From NCBI GenBank assembly GCA_016758965.1, contig JAEPRB010000035.1:62001-126000 (forward strand): a stretch of 64,000 nt of DNA. Reading direction: 5' to 3'. The notes under the pieces are model-generated. The model saw only the letters and a program-made list of their open reading frames with translations, was not told the DNA's origin and made no database searches. A program made the translations under genes and the position numbers. Positions 1-11,741 of this stretch are shown here, piece after piece (position 1 is the stretch's first letter; each line of letters starts with the position of its first letter). The DNA comes from Circinella minor. Taxonomy: Eukaryota; Mucoromycota; Mucoromycetes; Mucorales; Lichtheimiaceae.

Positions 1-626
1 GGCTCTAATATGTCTATATACTATAGATAGGTTACAGAGAAACTTGGAGACTCTATGAGTAACAACTCGAAAATTTCAGGTACGGTTGTAGTTGACCGCT
101 CATCAACAAGGTCGATAATAAACTTTGAGTCTTTCTCCATTCTGCGTCCTCTTTTCTTTCGTTGAGGTTTCTCTCCAGTTTTCTGCTACTGCGATTTGAA
201 ACGGTAGGCTAATTATTCATTTATTTCTGTCTTTAAAATAGCATTCTTTATAGGTACATGTTACACTAACAGAGTAATAAGCTTGTTGATATCCTGTTGA
301 GTGTATACACGCCCAGCATTGCCAGCGTCGTCTGCTTTTTTCAATCAGATCTCTGAGAGGATTCTCTTCTTTCAAATCGCTCTCACTACTCTGCACATCA
401 GCTTCATTTTCCTTCTAGTCCGAACTATTACTGGACTCGTCATCTTCGTACTCTTCTTTCAGCTCCATCTTCGCATTCTTCAATTAACTCCATGGCTTCT
501 GAAGTGATGTTACATTTCTACTTTTCTTTCACATCATGGACGTTATGCATCGACAATAATCTCACGTACAACTACAATATCTTTGTCGCGTAGAGACATC
601 TCGTTCATATCATAGTCAATATACAT
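1..626 (-). pseudogene. decayed transposase N-terminal region, probably Tc1/mariner-like, cut by left edge
   Basis: Reading the minus strand from an ATG at 626, short coding-like blocks appear in shifting frames. An opening block contains NEMSLRDKDIVVVREIIVD and ends at a stop at 543-545. An acidic block at about 500-310 (EDDESSNSSD, then an in-frame TAG) runs into LRDLIEKSRRRWQ. A third block at about 175-5 contains KPQRKKRGRRMEKDSKF followed by VPEIFELLL. A basic stretch followed by a helix of the 'ltvpEIvelL' kind is typical of the N-terminal helix-turn-helix of Tc1/mariner/IS630-type transposases common in Mucorales. At least two stops and frame changes break it, so I call a pseudogene; some breaks could instead be unrecognised introns. 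The catalytic DDE/D part would lie left of the window. The family assignment is inference. Confidence 0.5.
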
Positions 627-3240
627 TTTTTTTAATAATAGTGAGAGGAAAGTGCTTTCTACCAGTGCTGAGTTTCTGACAAGCGGAAACCTGTGCGGAT
701 CCCCCTTTTCACTCAATCAATAATATTTATGTTGAAATTATTGTTTGCTTGCGCAGCATCTCCTCTTTATCAATGCAAAATCGCTGTTTTTTTTAAAAAA
801 AATCATTATTGCCATATCTGTGTTATTGTACTATATATTTTCATAGTTCCTGTTGGTGTAAGCTATATATTATACGTAACGTTATAGTAATAATAATAGC
901 AGCAGATATGGAGAATTAAAAGCGTAAATAAACTAAATTACTTTTTATTCAATATGACGTAACATATTTATCTTTACTGATAAAAAATAAAATGCCACAT
1001 ATACCAACTCATCGTGCTTTTTTTTATCTACTTTTCCGCTAGTTTCCGCCTGGCGGGTCGAAAAGTCAGTAACCGCCAACATTGCTTTCTATTAATCGTC
1101 CTGAAAAACATAATGTGCCTGTGTGGCACGCTTTTTGTTTTTCTATTCTCTATTTTAGAGACCGAAAAAATATATTCAGGAACGCATTATTTACACACAA
1201 AAAGTATTGGTAGTTGAATACAATTGAATGCTAATTATTATTATGGATATGAGTTGCTATGGTGATATTATATAATTGGCATTAACAATAAGAGCATAAA
1301 AATAACAATCTGTACAGAAGAGCCCCGTTAATTTCATATACTTCATTCCTGGCTATTTTGTGAAATTAACGGTGGAATGAAATTATCGAGGCACCATGTT
1401 GGAAGCAAATACGGGTAAAAAGTTTGACAGAAAAAATTAATAATAAATAAAGCAATATATATATAAGTGGCCGTGTAATATGGTTCTTATTATATAGCAA
1501 GAGTAATCACTAAAGAAAAAGTATGTGAGGACCATAAATACAATCAATGTTGGTACTGAAGTAGAGCTATCATAGTCCCTTTGGTTCTCAACTAGATTCG
1601 GACAGTTGCTGTCTTTGAAACAAGCTACTTTGTGTAGCTTCTTTATCGCAGAAAACTAATAAGAGCCTTTCTCAAGTCATGTGTTGGAAGATCGCTTAAT
1701 TTCAAGCCTTCAAAATCATTGTGAAAGTGAAAATAAAGGGGATGTGAAAGTTGATACTATGTTTTGCAACTATTCCTGGCAAAAACCAGTAAATTAACGG
1801 GGGTTGAAATTAAACATGGATGAAATTAACGGGGCTTCTCTGTAGAGCTATTGTCCTGTATTACGTATTTATAAGTGAATAAAATAACTCTGCTCACTGA
1901 TATCAAGAGAAACAAAATTTTCTTTTCTTATCAAAATTAGGAAATATAATTATCGGTGTGGTGTTTTCCGTCCATGCTAAACATTCTTCAGCAAAAAATA
2001 ATAAGTATTTGTCATGCAAAGAAAAGAAAATCATCAATGGGAATTACTATACCCACAATCCCAATAGTTTGGCTACAACTTGTTATTATTCTTTTTAGTT
2101 AGTGCACTCCTTCACTTTCATCTGATGGTTACTTTATTGAAGTTGCTTTTTAGATTACCCGTGTATAAAACATATGTAGGTAAGAAGATTGAATTTTTTT
2201 TTACTGCTGTACAATTTTGATCCGATAAGCACCTTCTAATTTTATTAATAGAAAAAGCGTAAACTTTCTTTTTATTACGTGAATTTCCCAATTATAAATT
2301 TCAATCTGTCTTTTTCTTTAATGGCTTTAGACCGCAATTTATTCCCTATCTCTTCCAATAATAATACTTGTATTTTATATGAGAATGAAGAATACGTAAT
2401 GTATGAATAAGTGTGTGAATACTTTAGTCTAATTGATTTCCATTTTTAGATAGGAAATCACACTCTTAGACCGGAACTTATCGTAATTCTTAATAATTCG
2501 GGTATGAGATTACCAGAATTCTTTTATATTTATTTTTGGATAGCCGAGATTCAAGTCTAATATTTTTCTTAGAGTGTACTTGAGACAAAGGGTGTGTTAT
2601 ATTATTGAATCAAATAATTTTATTATAAAATTTGAGGAAAAAAAACATAAGCTGTACATCATGTATATAAGGTTTTATGTTATATTTATAATGTCCAATA
2701 CATTTACGGGGAGAGAAAGGAAACAGACATTTGAATAATATCCTTTTTTGAAACACAAAACTATAATTTCTCAAGGTATTAAATTCTGAACCGAAATTTT
2801 ATTGTACAACGATGAAAGAAAAAGATTATTTGTAACTCTTATCTTTGATACTTATGTCAGATACGTAAAAAAAAAAAAAAAAAAGAAAGAAAGTTACCAG
2901 GTATAATAATCACTCATACTATTCTTCCAGATTAAAGCTTTTTTATGAGAATCATTATTGGTTCAAGAGTTATTTTTTTTATGGAATTACTCATTTTTTT
3001 TTGTGGTAGTAAAAAGTACCGGGATAGTTATGTATCAAGAAATAAGCAAATGTTGATCACCCGAGCGTGGAAAAAAATGAATAAAGAGCTTAAGAAATTT
3101 GATCATGCACTCACCCCCTTTTTTTTTCTTTATTTCCTCTCTTTTAATTTCGAAATTGTTTATCTTGTTTACCTTTTCTTTTGTTCTTTTTTTATTTGTT
3201 TTTTTACCACGATTATTATTATCAAAAAGAAGAAAGAGGG
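627..3240. other. intergenic region holding a MITE
   Basis: Apart from the MITE at 1315-1842 I see no gene here. Short open frames at 693-887, 1014-1217 and 2945-3286 have no recognisable domain, are rich in Phe/Ile/Leu from AT-rich DNA, and lack convincing context. The last few hundred bases are poly-T/poly-A rich leader sequence for the gene at 3241. Confidence 0.6.
1315..1842. mobile_element. MITE, pogo/Tigger-like terminal inverted repeats, TA target site duplication
   Basis: The left end at 1315-1337 starts CAGAAGAGCCCCGTTAATTT. The right end at 1820-1842 reads CAGAGAAGCCCCGTTAATTT on the other strand. The 23-bp arms differ at two positions. The element is flanked by TA at 1313-1314 and 1843-1844. 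Further copies of the GAAATTAACGG motif lie just inside each end. The 528-bp interior has no open frame for a transposase, so this is a non-autonomous element. TA duplication and CAG...CTG ends fit the Tc1/mariner superfamily, pogo/Tigger branch (inference). Confidence 0.85.
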
Positions 3241-6200
3241 ATGTTTCCTTATAGATCAGCTATTACAAATACAACTCGTCGGTTAGCTTTTGTTGAACCA
3301 AGACGTTTACTTCTTCAACCTTTAAATAACAAAAGAGTATCCACCACTCGATCAACGAATTTTTTATTGAAACGTCATTATCATGATCGAGAAGTATATG
3401 GTTATCGCGTTCCAAAAGAATACAAGATGCCTGATTATACTCAAGAAGAACTTGCCAATCGTATGGAATATGGTAGTTTAGTTCGATTTGTTCAATCATA
3501 TAGACAACATGGCCATAAGGCAGCTCATTTGGATCCTCTTGAAATCATCCAACACGAGTAAGTATATGTATATATATGAGCTAGGGGAAAAAAGTCTTGA
3601 GAATCTGCTTTTTTAGGTATACAGTAGTACAGTTGTAATGATTAATAATAATGTCTTTTATTCATATGCTTTATAGAAAAGTATTAGCTCTTCAACCAGA
3701 GCGTTATGGATTAACAGATCCAAAAAAGATGTACAATCTTGCAGGTATAAAATCATTCCATATTGTTAAAAAAAAAAGAATGTGATGGTAAAGAAAAAAA
3801 GAGGCAGACGAATTTTTTTAACAGTAATTCCATATTTTTTTTTCATGTTGCCTTCTTAAAACAGGTATTCTTCATGTTACTGAATCCGCAAGTAATCCAT
3901 CTGGTCGAGAAGAAGCAGATTTTGAAACTATTTTAAAACATCTCGATGCTGTTTATTGTGGTCGAATCGCTCATGAATTTATGCATCTTCCTGTAAGTAA
4001 ACATATTTCTCTTTACCCCAACCAGCAACCTGATATTGTCATGGGAACTATTAGTGTTGAAATATTGATGAAATTTTGAATTTATTGTTCCTTTTTACAT
4101 ATTGTTATCAATATTATAATTATAGTCCGCAAGTGAAAGACGATGGTGGTATCATGCCGTAGAATCATGGACAAAACCACAACTTTCAACTAAACAAAAG
4201 AAAAGAATTCATGAATTATTGACAAAATCAGAAGTAAGTAATAGTAATAGCTATAATTCACATTCTCACATATGTACACAAAACACAAAACTAATAGTTA
4301 TTATAGACCTTTGATCATTTTTTGGCAAAAAAATTTCCAAATGTTAAACGATACGGTCTAGAAGGAGCCGAAAGTATGATGGTAGCATTGGATCGGTTGT
4401 TTGAGCTGTCAGCACAAGGTATAAATAAGGAAAAAAACAAGGGAAAAGGAGATAAAAAGGTGGTCAGGGGGCGGGACGACCGTGAGAAAAATTTAGTTGC
4501 GTGAGAAGGCGCATTATTATATTTTTTATTTTGCATAAAGTTATACTGTACATGCTAATTATTTTTTAAAAAAAAATTATCATTTTTTAGCTGGTGTACA
4601 AGATGTGCTTATTGGTATGCCTCATCGTGGTCGTCTCAATCTACTCTGTGACTTGTTAGAATATCCTCATGCTGCTTTATTTAGTAAAATGAAAGGAAAT
4701 TCAGAATTACCTAGTGGTACAGCTCATAGCGGTGATGTTATTTCACATTTGAGTAATGTATCGTTTTTTTTTATATACATGCTATATTTATTTTTGTAGG
4801 TGGCGTATGGATTATATATTTATAGAAACTAATTTTCATATACCTTATTTTTATAGTTAATAATCCAACTCTCAAGTATGATGGTGGTGAGGTTCATGTT
4901 TCATTATTGAGTAACCCTTCACATCTCGAAGCTGTGAATCCAGTTGTTATGGGTAAAGCAAGAGCCAAGCAAACTGAGTTAATGTCAAGTGCAAGTTCAG
5001 AGTGCAGTTTGGGAGATCGTGTTATGGCTGTACAAATTCATGGTGATGCTGTAAGTTTTAATTCTGTAGAATAACCATTTAACAGCACCTGATATCATAA
5101 TAACTAATAATATCGTTTTGTATAATTATAACCAATTATAGGCCTTTAGTGGACAAGGTATTGTCATGGAATCACTGGGCATGTCTAACTTGCCTCATTA
5201 TTCATCTGGTGGTTCAGTTCATATTGTGGTTAATAACCAACTGGGTTATACAACACCGGCACAAAATGCACGCTCATCTACTTATTGTTCAGATATTGGT
5301 AAAATGATTAATGTTCCTGTTATTCATGTTAATGGTGATTTCCCTGAAGATGTTGCTCGGGCAATTGATGTAGTTTTTGAATATCGTAACAAGTTCCGAA
5401 AGGTAATACTTTTATTCTTTCTTTCTCTTTTTATCTCTCAAAAATTTTTTTTAGCGATTTACTTACTTAATTATTAATTATAGGATATTATTCTTGATTT
5501 GATCTGTTATCGTCGTTGGGGTCACAACGAGTTAGATGAACCAGCATTTACCCAACCCCTCATGTACAATAACATTCGTCTCCACAATTCTGTTCCTAAA
5601 CAGTATGAGCAAAAATTAATTGAAGATAATGTATTCGAATCTTCTGAGAGTGTTGCTGCTGTACGCGAATCCCAGTATGAATTATTGGATAGTGAATTAA
5701 AAAAAGCCAACGATTCTGGTTCCGTTGAATGTCCCTCTTCTTATCATTTGAAGGGCAACTGGAAAGGAATTCAGCATGTCAAGACTCGACCACTTCCAGA
5801 AGAAGAACCTGATACTGGCGTTGAAAAGGATATTTTGGATCTTGTTGGTAAGCAATCCGTTACTGCACCTGATGCAGACAACATCAAGTTACACCCGCGA
5901 TTAGAAAAGTACCATATTGGTTCAAGACTCAAGCGACTTGAAAAGGGAGCTGGTATTGATTGGGCTACTGCTGAAGCCCTTGCATTTGGTACCTTATTAA
6001 AGGAAGGACATGATGTAAGAATTTCCGGGCAAGATGTTGGTCGTGGTACTTTCTCTCAACGTCATGCCATGTTCGTAGATCAAAATACGGAAAAAGCAGT
6101 CATTCCATTGAATCATGGATTAGGTGATGGTCAAGGTTTTCTTGAAGTAAGATAACAAAAAAAAAAAAAAAAAAGGAGAATGATATGGAATTTTGATAGG

Positions 6201-7549
6201 CGTAATTAAGTATCACAATTTTTTTTTTCGTGGATATTGATCTGTGTAACGCATTTAATGCTATGATAGGTTGCCAATAGTCCATTATCTGAATATGCTG
6301 TTCTTGGATTTGAATATGGCATGTCCATTGAATCTCCTAACCGTTTAGTTATTTGGGAAGCACAATTTGGTGACTTCTTTAATGGTGCTCAAATTGCTAT
6401 TGATACGTTTATTTCAAGTAGTGAAGCTAAATGGTTACGTCAAACTGGTCTTGTCATGCTCTTGCCTCATGGTCAAGATGGTGCTGGTCCTGAACATTCA
6501 TCTTCCCATGTAGAACGTTTTCTTCAGGTAACAAATTATTAGTTATGCGTGAACACGCACACATTCACTCTCTTTTTCTCTATTCTTTGTTTATCTATTG
6601 GTTATTCTTTGAGACTAACAAGAATTAACTTTTTGATTTTTATAGATGAGTAATGAGCCTATTGATATTGAGAAATGCTATGATATTGCACCTAATTGGT
6701 CTGTTGTTAACTGCACTACACCTGCTCAATATTTCCATCTTCTCAGACGCCAGGCAAGTATATATATAATCTTATTATACTGCTTCAAATAGAGTATTGT
6801 ACGTAAAATACTTATAACAATAATATTTTTTATTTATGTCTATAGATTCATCGCCCATACAGAAAGCCTTTGATTGTTATTTCACCAAAGGGTTTGCTCA
6901 AGTCACCAGCTGCTGTTAGTACATTGGATGAAATGGCACCTGGAATGCAATTCAAACCTGTATTGGATGATCCAGTAGCAACCCAGGCACCTAATGAAAT
7001 CGAAAAGGTTGTATTTGTATCTGGAAAGCTTTACTATGATTTAGTTAAAGAAAGAGCTTCCAAGGGTCTTGATGATCGTATTGCCTTGGTTAGAATTGAG
7101 GTATGTAAGGGAAAATATATATATACAATGGTTTATTCTTTATTATATACTTGGTTATCAGAAAAAAAAGATTCACGATTATTATTTTGATTAATGAATA
7201 GGAAATGAGCCCATTCCCACGAAATGAACTTGAAAACGTCATTGATCAATATAGTTATGCTCGTGACTTTGTCTGGTGTCAAGAAGAACCCGAAAATGCT
7301 GGTGCTTATACATTCATGGCTCCTCGAATTGCTCAACTTATCCCACGCAATGAAAAGGTAAGTTTCTATCATATAAAATTTTGAAATAAGTAGTTGTGTA
7401 ATATTTGTAAGTTATTGACTTCTTCTTTTATTGTTTATGTGTAGCTACAATATGTTGGACGAGAAGCATTAGCTGCCCCTGCTACTGGAATCTCATCACA
7501 ATACCGTGCTGAGCAAGCACAATTAATACAAGATGCTTTAACCTTATAA
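3241..7549 (+). CDS. DHTKD1: 2-oxoadipate dehydrogenase E1 component, mitochondrial (DHTKD1-type)
   Basis: Thiamine-diphosphate E1 subunit that decarboxylates 2-oxoadipate (late lysine, hydroxylysine and tryptophan breakdown) and passes the glutaryl group to the shared E2. Fourteen exons: 3241-3557, 3677-3744, 3865-3992, 4126-4233, 4307-4418, 4591-4752, 4857-5050, 5142-5402, 5484-6146, 6270-6527, 6646-6753, 6846-7100, 7202-7357, 7445-7549; 964 aa. The N-terminus is basic and Ser/Thr-rich, fitting a mitochondrial presequence, followed by REVYGYRVP. Recognisable blocks are [88 protein letters not shown] and [15 protein letters not shown]. The VYGYR start, the spacing after GDV and the overall size match DHTKD1 better than classical OGDH/Kgd1, which has a longer N-terminal region. 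Intron 11 begins GC. Confidence is high for the E1 family and moderate-high for the DHTKD1 branch. Confidence 0.9.
6754..6845 (+). other. non-canonical GC-AG intron
   Basis: The donor is CAG|GCAAGT and the acceptor TATAG. Splicing here joins LRRQ to IHRPYRKPL, the conserved sequence of this E1 family, in frame. The nearby GT at 6759 would shift the frame. All other introns I modelled in the window are GT-AG. Confidence 0.85.
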
Positions 7550-8038
7550 AATTTATCAGTCTTGTAAATAGAAAATCAAATTCTCTTTCCTCTTTTATAT
7601 TAATCAATTTAAGCAAGTAAACCCCTCTTCCATTTTGTATTATCATTATCACGCATTGATTATTTCTTTCGTTATTACTATAGTAAAACAAATAAGTACA
7701 ACGTATCTAGACATCTGTTTTATTATACTACAAGTAACAAGATGTAACTAAATTAAAACATTTCACTAATAATATACACAATACGTAACATTAGATGAAA
7801 TTCATGATTGGAGACATGATAATAGTTATATTTAAGGGACATAAAACAACATATGCAACAGTGATGTTGTTTATTACGTATTATTAATAATTGATCATCA
7901 CTATCCAAGCCTACTAATTAACATGACTAAAATATTATTAGTTTTGTTAATACGTAGGATATGATTTCCTTCTATTAGTCTTTTTCGATCATGTTATCCA
8001 TTATTATTATTATTATTAAATGCAATAAGAAGTTGACC

Positions 8039-8064
8039 AATGATAGTAATATATTACTATCATT
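8039..8064. repeat. 26-bp perfect palindrome
   Basis: The left half AATGATAGTAATA (8039-8051) is followed directly by its exact reverse complement (8052-8064), with no spacer. It lies about 490 bp downstream of the dehydrogenase stop codon. It may be a dimeric protein-binding site or a cruciform; no function is known. Confidence 0.9.
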
Positions 8065-8239
8065 CCTCCTAAAATACCATATACTGGGGTGATAGACTGT
8101 CAGTAATGATGTTACATTATGGCTAGCGAATAGCATTCAATATTATAGAAAAATTGTCTATATCATACGTAGACAAAAAACAAATAGAATTTTTTTATTC
8201 CTCCTTAGTCTTGAAAAGCTAGTAGTAGCTAACATGGCC

Positions 8240-8316
8240 ATCAAACATATTATTATAACCAAGCGGCAACAAAAATTTTATTTGTTGCCATAAAATAGTA
8301 TATCAAGATGTTTGAT
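8240..8316. repeat. imperfect 77-nt hairpin
   Basis: The outer arms ATCAAACAT (8240-8248) and ATGTTTGAT (8308-8316) pair, as do the inner arms GGCAACAAA (8265-8273) and TTTGTTGCC (8281-8289) around a 7-nt loop. The stretch between them pairs partly. It could be a small MITE relic, a small-RNA precursor or a 3'-end structure. Confidence 0.7.
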
Positions 8317-9439
8317 ATGTAGAATTTAGGTACTGTATCAATATATTAATCCTTGATTTTTAGGAGCAGATTGTTTGTTCTTCTCATTATCATCAAATAG
8401 AAGAAAATGCAAACAAATAAAGATGTTGATCTTTATCTTTCCTCTTGTTATTGGGGGGGGGATAAATATAATATAATAAAAGAGAAAGGGGTTTATAAAC
8501 TAATAATATGTGCTTTCTCCTTGTTTTTTTTTGAACAGCTGATAAAAATCATCTTCTTTATCAGAAGCGGTACTGCTTTAAATTACATATGCTCTTTTGA
8601 TAATTATATCGTACCGTATCCTACATCAATAATGACCGCAACAATTTCTCTTTTATATATACTATAAAAAGTTAACTGGTAACATTCGGTATGCAATATA
8701 TAAGTGCAACTATATATTCCACTATGATAATTTTTTACTTTCACACAGTACGTAGGAAATAATGCTACTGGTTTATAAAAAACACATGTTATATTTCTTG
8801 CATCAAGCCATTTTAATTTTTTATACCTGTTTTTTTATTGCTTATAAGTAAAAATAAATACACTTATATAGCATATATTACATGTACACCCCTCAACGAA
8901 ACAAAGTTATACTTTTCTTTTTTTGAAAGGGATGAATTTGAGTTGAGTTGATCCCCTGGGGGATTTTCGCTAATTCCCATAATGATAAGGAAGGAACCGA
9001 TAAAGTCAGAGTAGGATATAAATTCAGCCACCATTATCTAAAGAAAGGGATAATGACAAAGAAAGACTAGTATAAAGCAAAGAGTATTCTGACAACAGTA
9101 GTGAATTATTATTCTATACATCAGTATTTGTATTCACCAAATATGGTAACATAACAATAGTGGTGATGGCTGTATGTTTGGTACACAATATACCGCAGCA
9201 GATGAATAAGAGACCGTCTTTTTTTTTTTTTAGTGAGTCAGAAAAATGATATAGGAATACTGTCATCATTGTTGCTGCGATATCAGTATTATTTATCTTT
9301 TGTACTTCATTCCGTAGCAAGAAAAACCCTACGCTGCGGTATAATTTAAATAACGCTATTTTCCTACACTCGCCATACTGGTAGTGTCTCCGACATACTT
9401 TACTCTCCACATACTTCCTACTATTACCACTGGACAACA

Positions 9440-11741
9440 ATGCTAGACATTGAAAAATTACAACAACGTCCATTGAGCGTTTTTCATATACCTCAAGAAT
9501 TACTCCACTTGTTACACCTTGTTGACTATAATGGCGATCAACAACAACAAGAGAAAGAAAAGGTTGCCGTAACTGCGTCAGCACTCGAGAAATTAGACAT
9601 TCAGCATGAAACTAAGGATGCAACCACTACTAAACCTGATTCACCTGATATATTAACCTGTAATACCTGCGATCTCGCCTTTTCCACGAACGATCGTCAA
9701 GAACATCGTAAACATTTTTCAACCGATTGGCATCGATATAATATTAAGCGGAAATTAGTACTTAAACAACCACCTGTGTCGTTATCTCAGTTTGAATCTA
9801 TGATTGCTGGTAAGATAAGCTTATTGATTTTTTTTTTTTTTGGATGGTCCTAGCACCGGGTCCTAGCTATGGAGTTGGAGGAGGAGAAGAAAAAAAATAC
9901 GTTTCTGATACATAATCTATTATTAAATATAGATTTGGCTGAAAGCATCTCTGGATCCGAATCTGAAGGCGATGATGATGATAATGATGATGATAGTAAT
10001 GAGGATACCACGAGTAATAGCAGTGTTAATGAAAATGATGATACAAATGCACTTGTTAATAAACAATTTAAGCAACAAGAAAAAGAAGAAGCATTACAAG
10101 TTTCACTTGATACTGTACAACAAAACTTATCTCCATTTGAAAAGAAAAATCGTGCTTTAACTTGGTTTCAAGCATCTCCTACCATTTCTGGATCTTATCA
10201 TTTTGGCGTGTATCGAAAATTGACTGAATCATTGGAAGGATTACAACGGATCCAAGCAACCCAATTTGAACAAAAAAAACGTGTGTGGACCATCATTATG
10301 ATTGGAGGTGGGCATTTTGCTGGTGCTGTAGTAGACGTAAATAAGAGTATTCGTGCGCCTCATCATAGGTTGGATGTTAACGAAGTGAAAATGGTGGCAC
10401 ATAAAACATTTCATCGTTATACCAGTAAGTCATAATATTTATCAAAAAGGAATGCTAATCAGTGATGAACATGATATAAATTATTAGTTGGCTCAAATTA
10501 TTTCTTTTTTTTTTTTTTCAGCGAGACGAAAACAAGGCGGATCACAATCTGCAAATGATAACGCAAAAGGTGCAGCAAATTCAGCTGGTGCGCAAATTCG
10601 TCGATATAACGAACAAATGTTACAACAAGAAGTGCGCGAAGTTTTAAACCAATGGAAACAACACATTCAGGAAAGTGAACATGTTTTTGTTCATGCACCT
10701 AGTAATAATCGTAAAGTGGTTTACGGTTATGATGATGCTATTCTGACCCGTCAAACAGCCCAAAGCATCCCTTTCCCCACCAGACGACCTACACTTAATG
10801 AAGTACGACGTGTGTTTATTGAACTAATTACATTCAAGATCGTTGAAACAGATATTGAAGCGATTCAAGCACATCGAGCAAAAGTGATTGACAAGGAGGA
10901 AAGAGCACGACAACAATTGGAAAAATCGAAAGCTACTTCTACTGGTGCCACCAAACAACAACAGCCGATGAAAAAAACAGCCAGACCTATTGAAATTGAA
11001 AAATTAGTGACTCTAACCAAGCAAGGTAAAGAGCAATTGGTATTGGCACATGTTCGAAAACATGAGGATATGTTGTTGTCACTATCTCGTGGCCAATTAA
11101 TACCATCCTCATCCGCAAATACCACAGCAGAGCAAACTCAAGAGGAAGGCGATAATAACGAAGATGCTGATGATGAAATGAAACGGTATCCAACTTTACT
11201 TCATTTAGCAGCACATGCTGGACATTCAACGCTCGTGTCTGCCCTTTTACGGGAATTAAATGTGGATCCGACTATAAAGAATGATTTGGGTAAAACAGCT
11301 TATGAGGTTGCCAAGGATAAAGAAACACGAAATGCATTCAGGCGATGCATGTGTGATTTACCAAAGCATTGGGATTGGTTGAATGAGGCGCGTGTTCCAA
11401 GTCCATTGACGCGTGAGGCTGAACTAGAACAACTGGAGAAGGATAGGGTGCGAAAAGAGCGTGATGCTGAGCGACGACGAAAAATTGAATTGGAACGACA
11501 AAAGAAAGAAGAAGCCCGTATGCAAAAGAAAAAACAAGATCAACAGTTATCATCATCATCATCATCACCAAGTAGAACAGCAACAAAGACAGGACCACAA
11601 ATATTAGGGGGTGTAGGAACATCAAGTAATCCTTCTGGAATGAATATGGCTAATATGACACCAGAGGCAAGAACACGTTTAGAAAGGGAAATGAGAGCAA
11701 GGGCTGCGGAAGAACGGATGCGACGATTGCAAAACAAATAA
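9440..11741 (+). CDS. VMS1: Vms1/ANKZF1 family peptidyl-tRNA hydrolase (VLRF1 domain)
   Basis: Releases nascent chains from peptidyl-tRNA on stalled 60S ribosomes in ribosome-associated quality control and links to Cdc48 and mitochondria. Exons 9440-9809, 9933-10424, 10522-11741; 693 aa. In order: a C2H2 zinc finger (CNTC at residues 74-77, His about 89-98); an Asp/Glu-rich linker; the VLRF1 domain from about residue 170, with FHRYTTRRKQGGSQS carrying the catalytic Gln of GGSQ across the exon 2/3 junction; ankyrin repeats (TLLHLAAHAGHSTLVSALL); a charged coiled-coil; and a C-terminal VIM, REMRARAAEER, matching RX5AAX2R exactly. The exon 2/3 join is fixed by the conserved YT-RRKQGGSQS motif. 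The length fits the family (yeast 632, human about 726). The start is the first in-frame ATG of the open frame. Confidence 0.93.

Larger units (their letters stand above)
7550..9439. other. intergenic region with palindromic sequences
   Basis: No supported gene. An 86-codon open frame at 8407-8667 shows no domain and is AT-driven. Contains the perfect palindrome at 8039-8064 and the hairpin at 8240-8316, listed separately, and several TACGTA hexamers. Confidence 0.6.

Noticed and set aside
3241..7549. Annotation as classical 2-oxoglutarate dehydrogenase (KGD1)
   Set aside because: Same superfamily, but the VYGYR opening, the shorter N-terminal region and several blocks fit DHTKD1 better.
9114..9584. 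156-codon minus-strand frame near the Vms1 start
   Set aside because: Overlaps the first Vms1 exon in antisense; contains poly-Lys from a T tract and has no domain.
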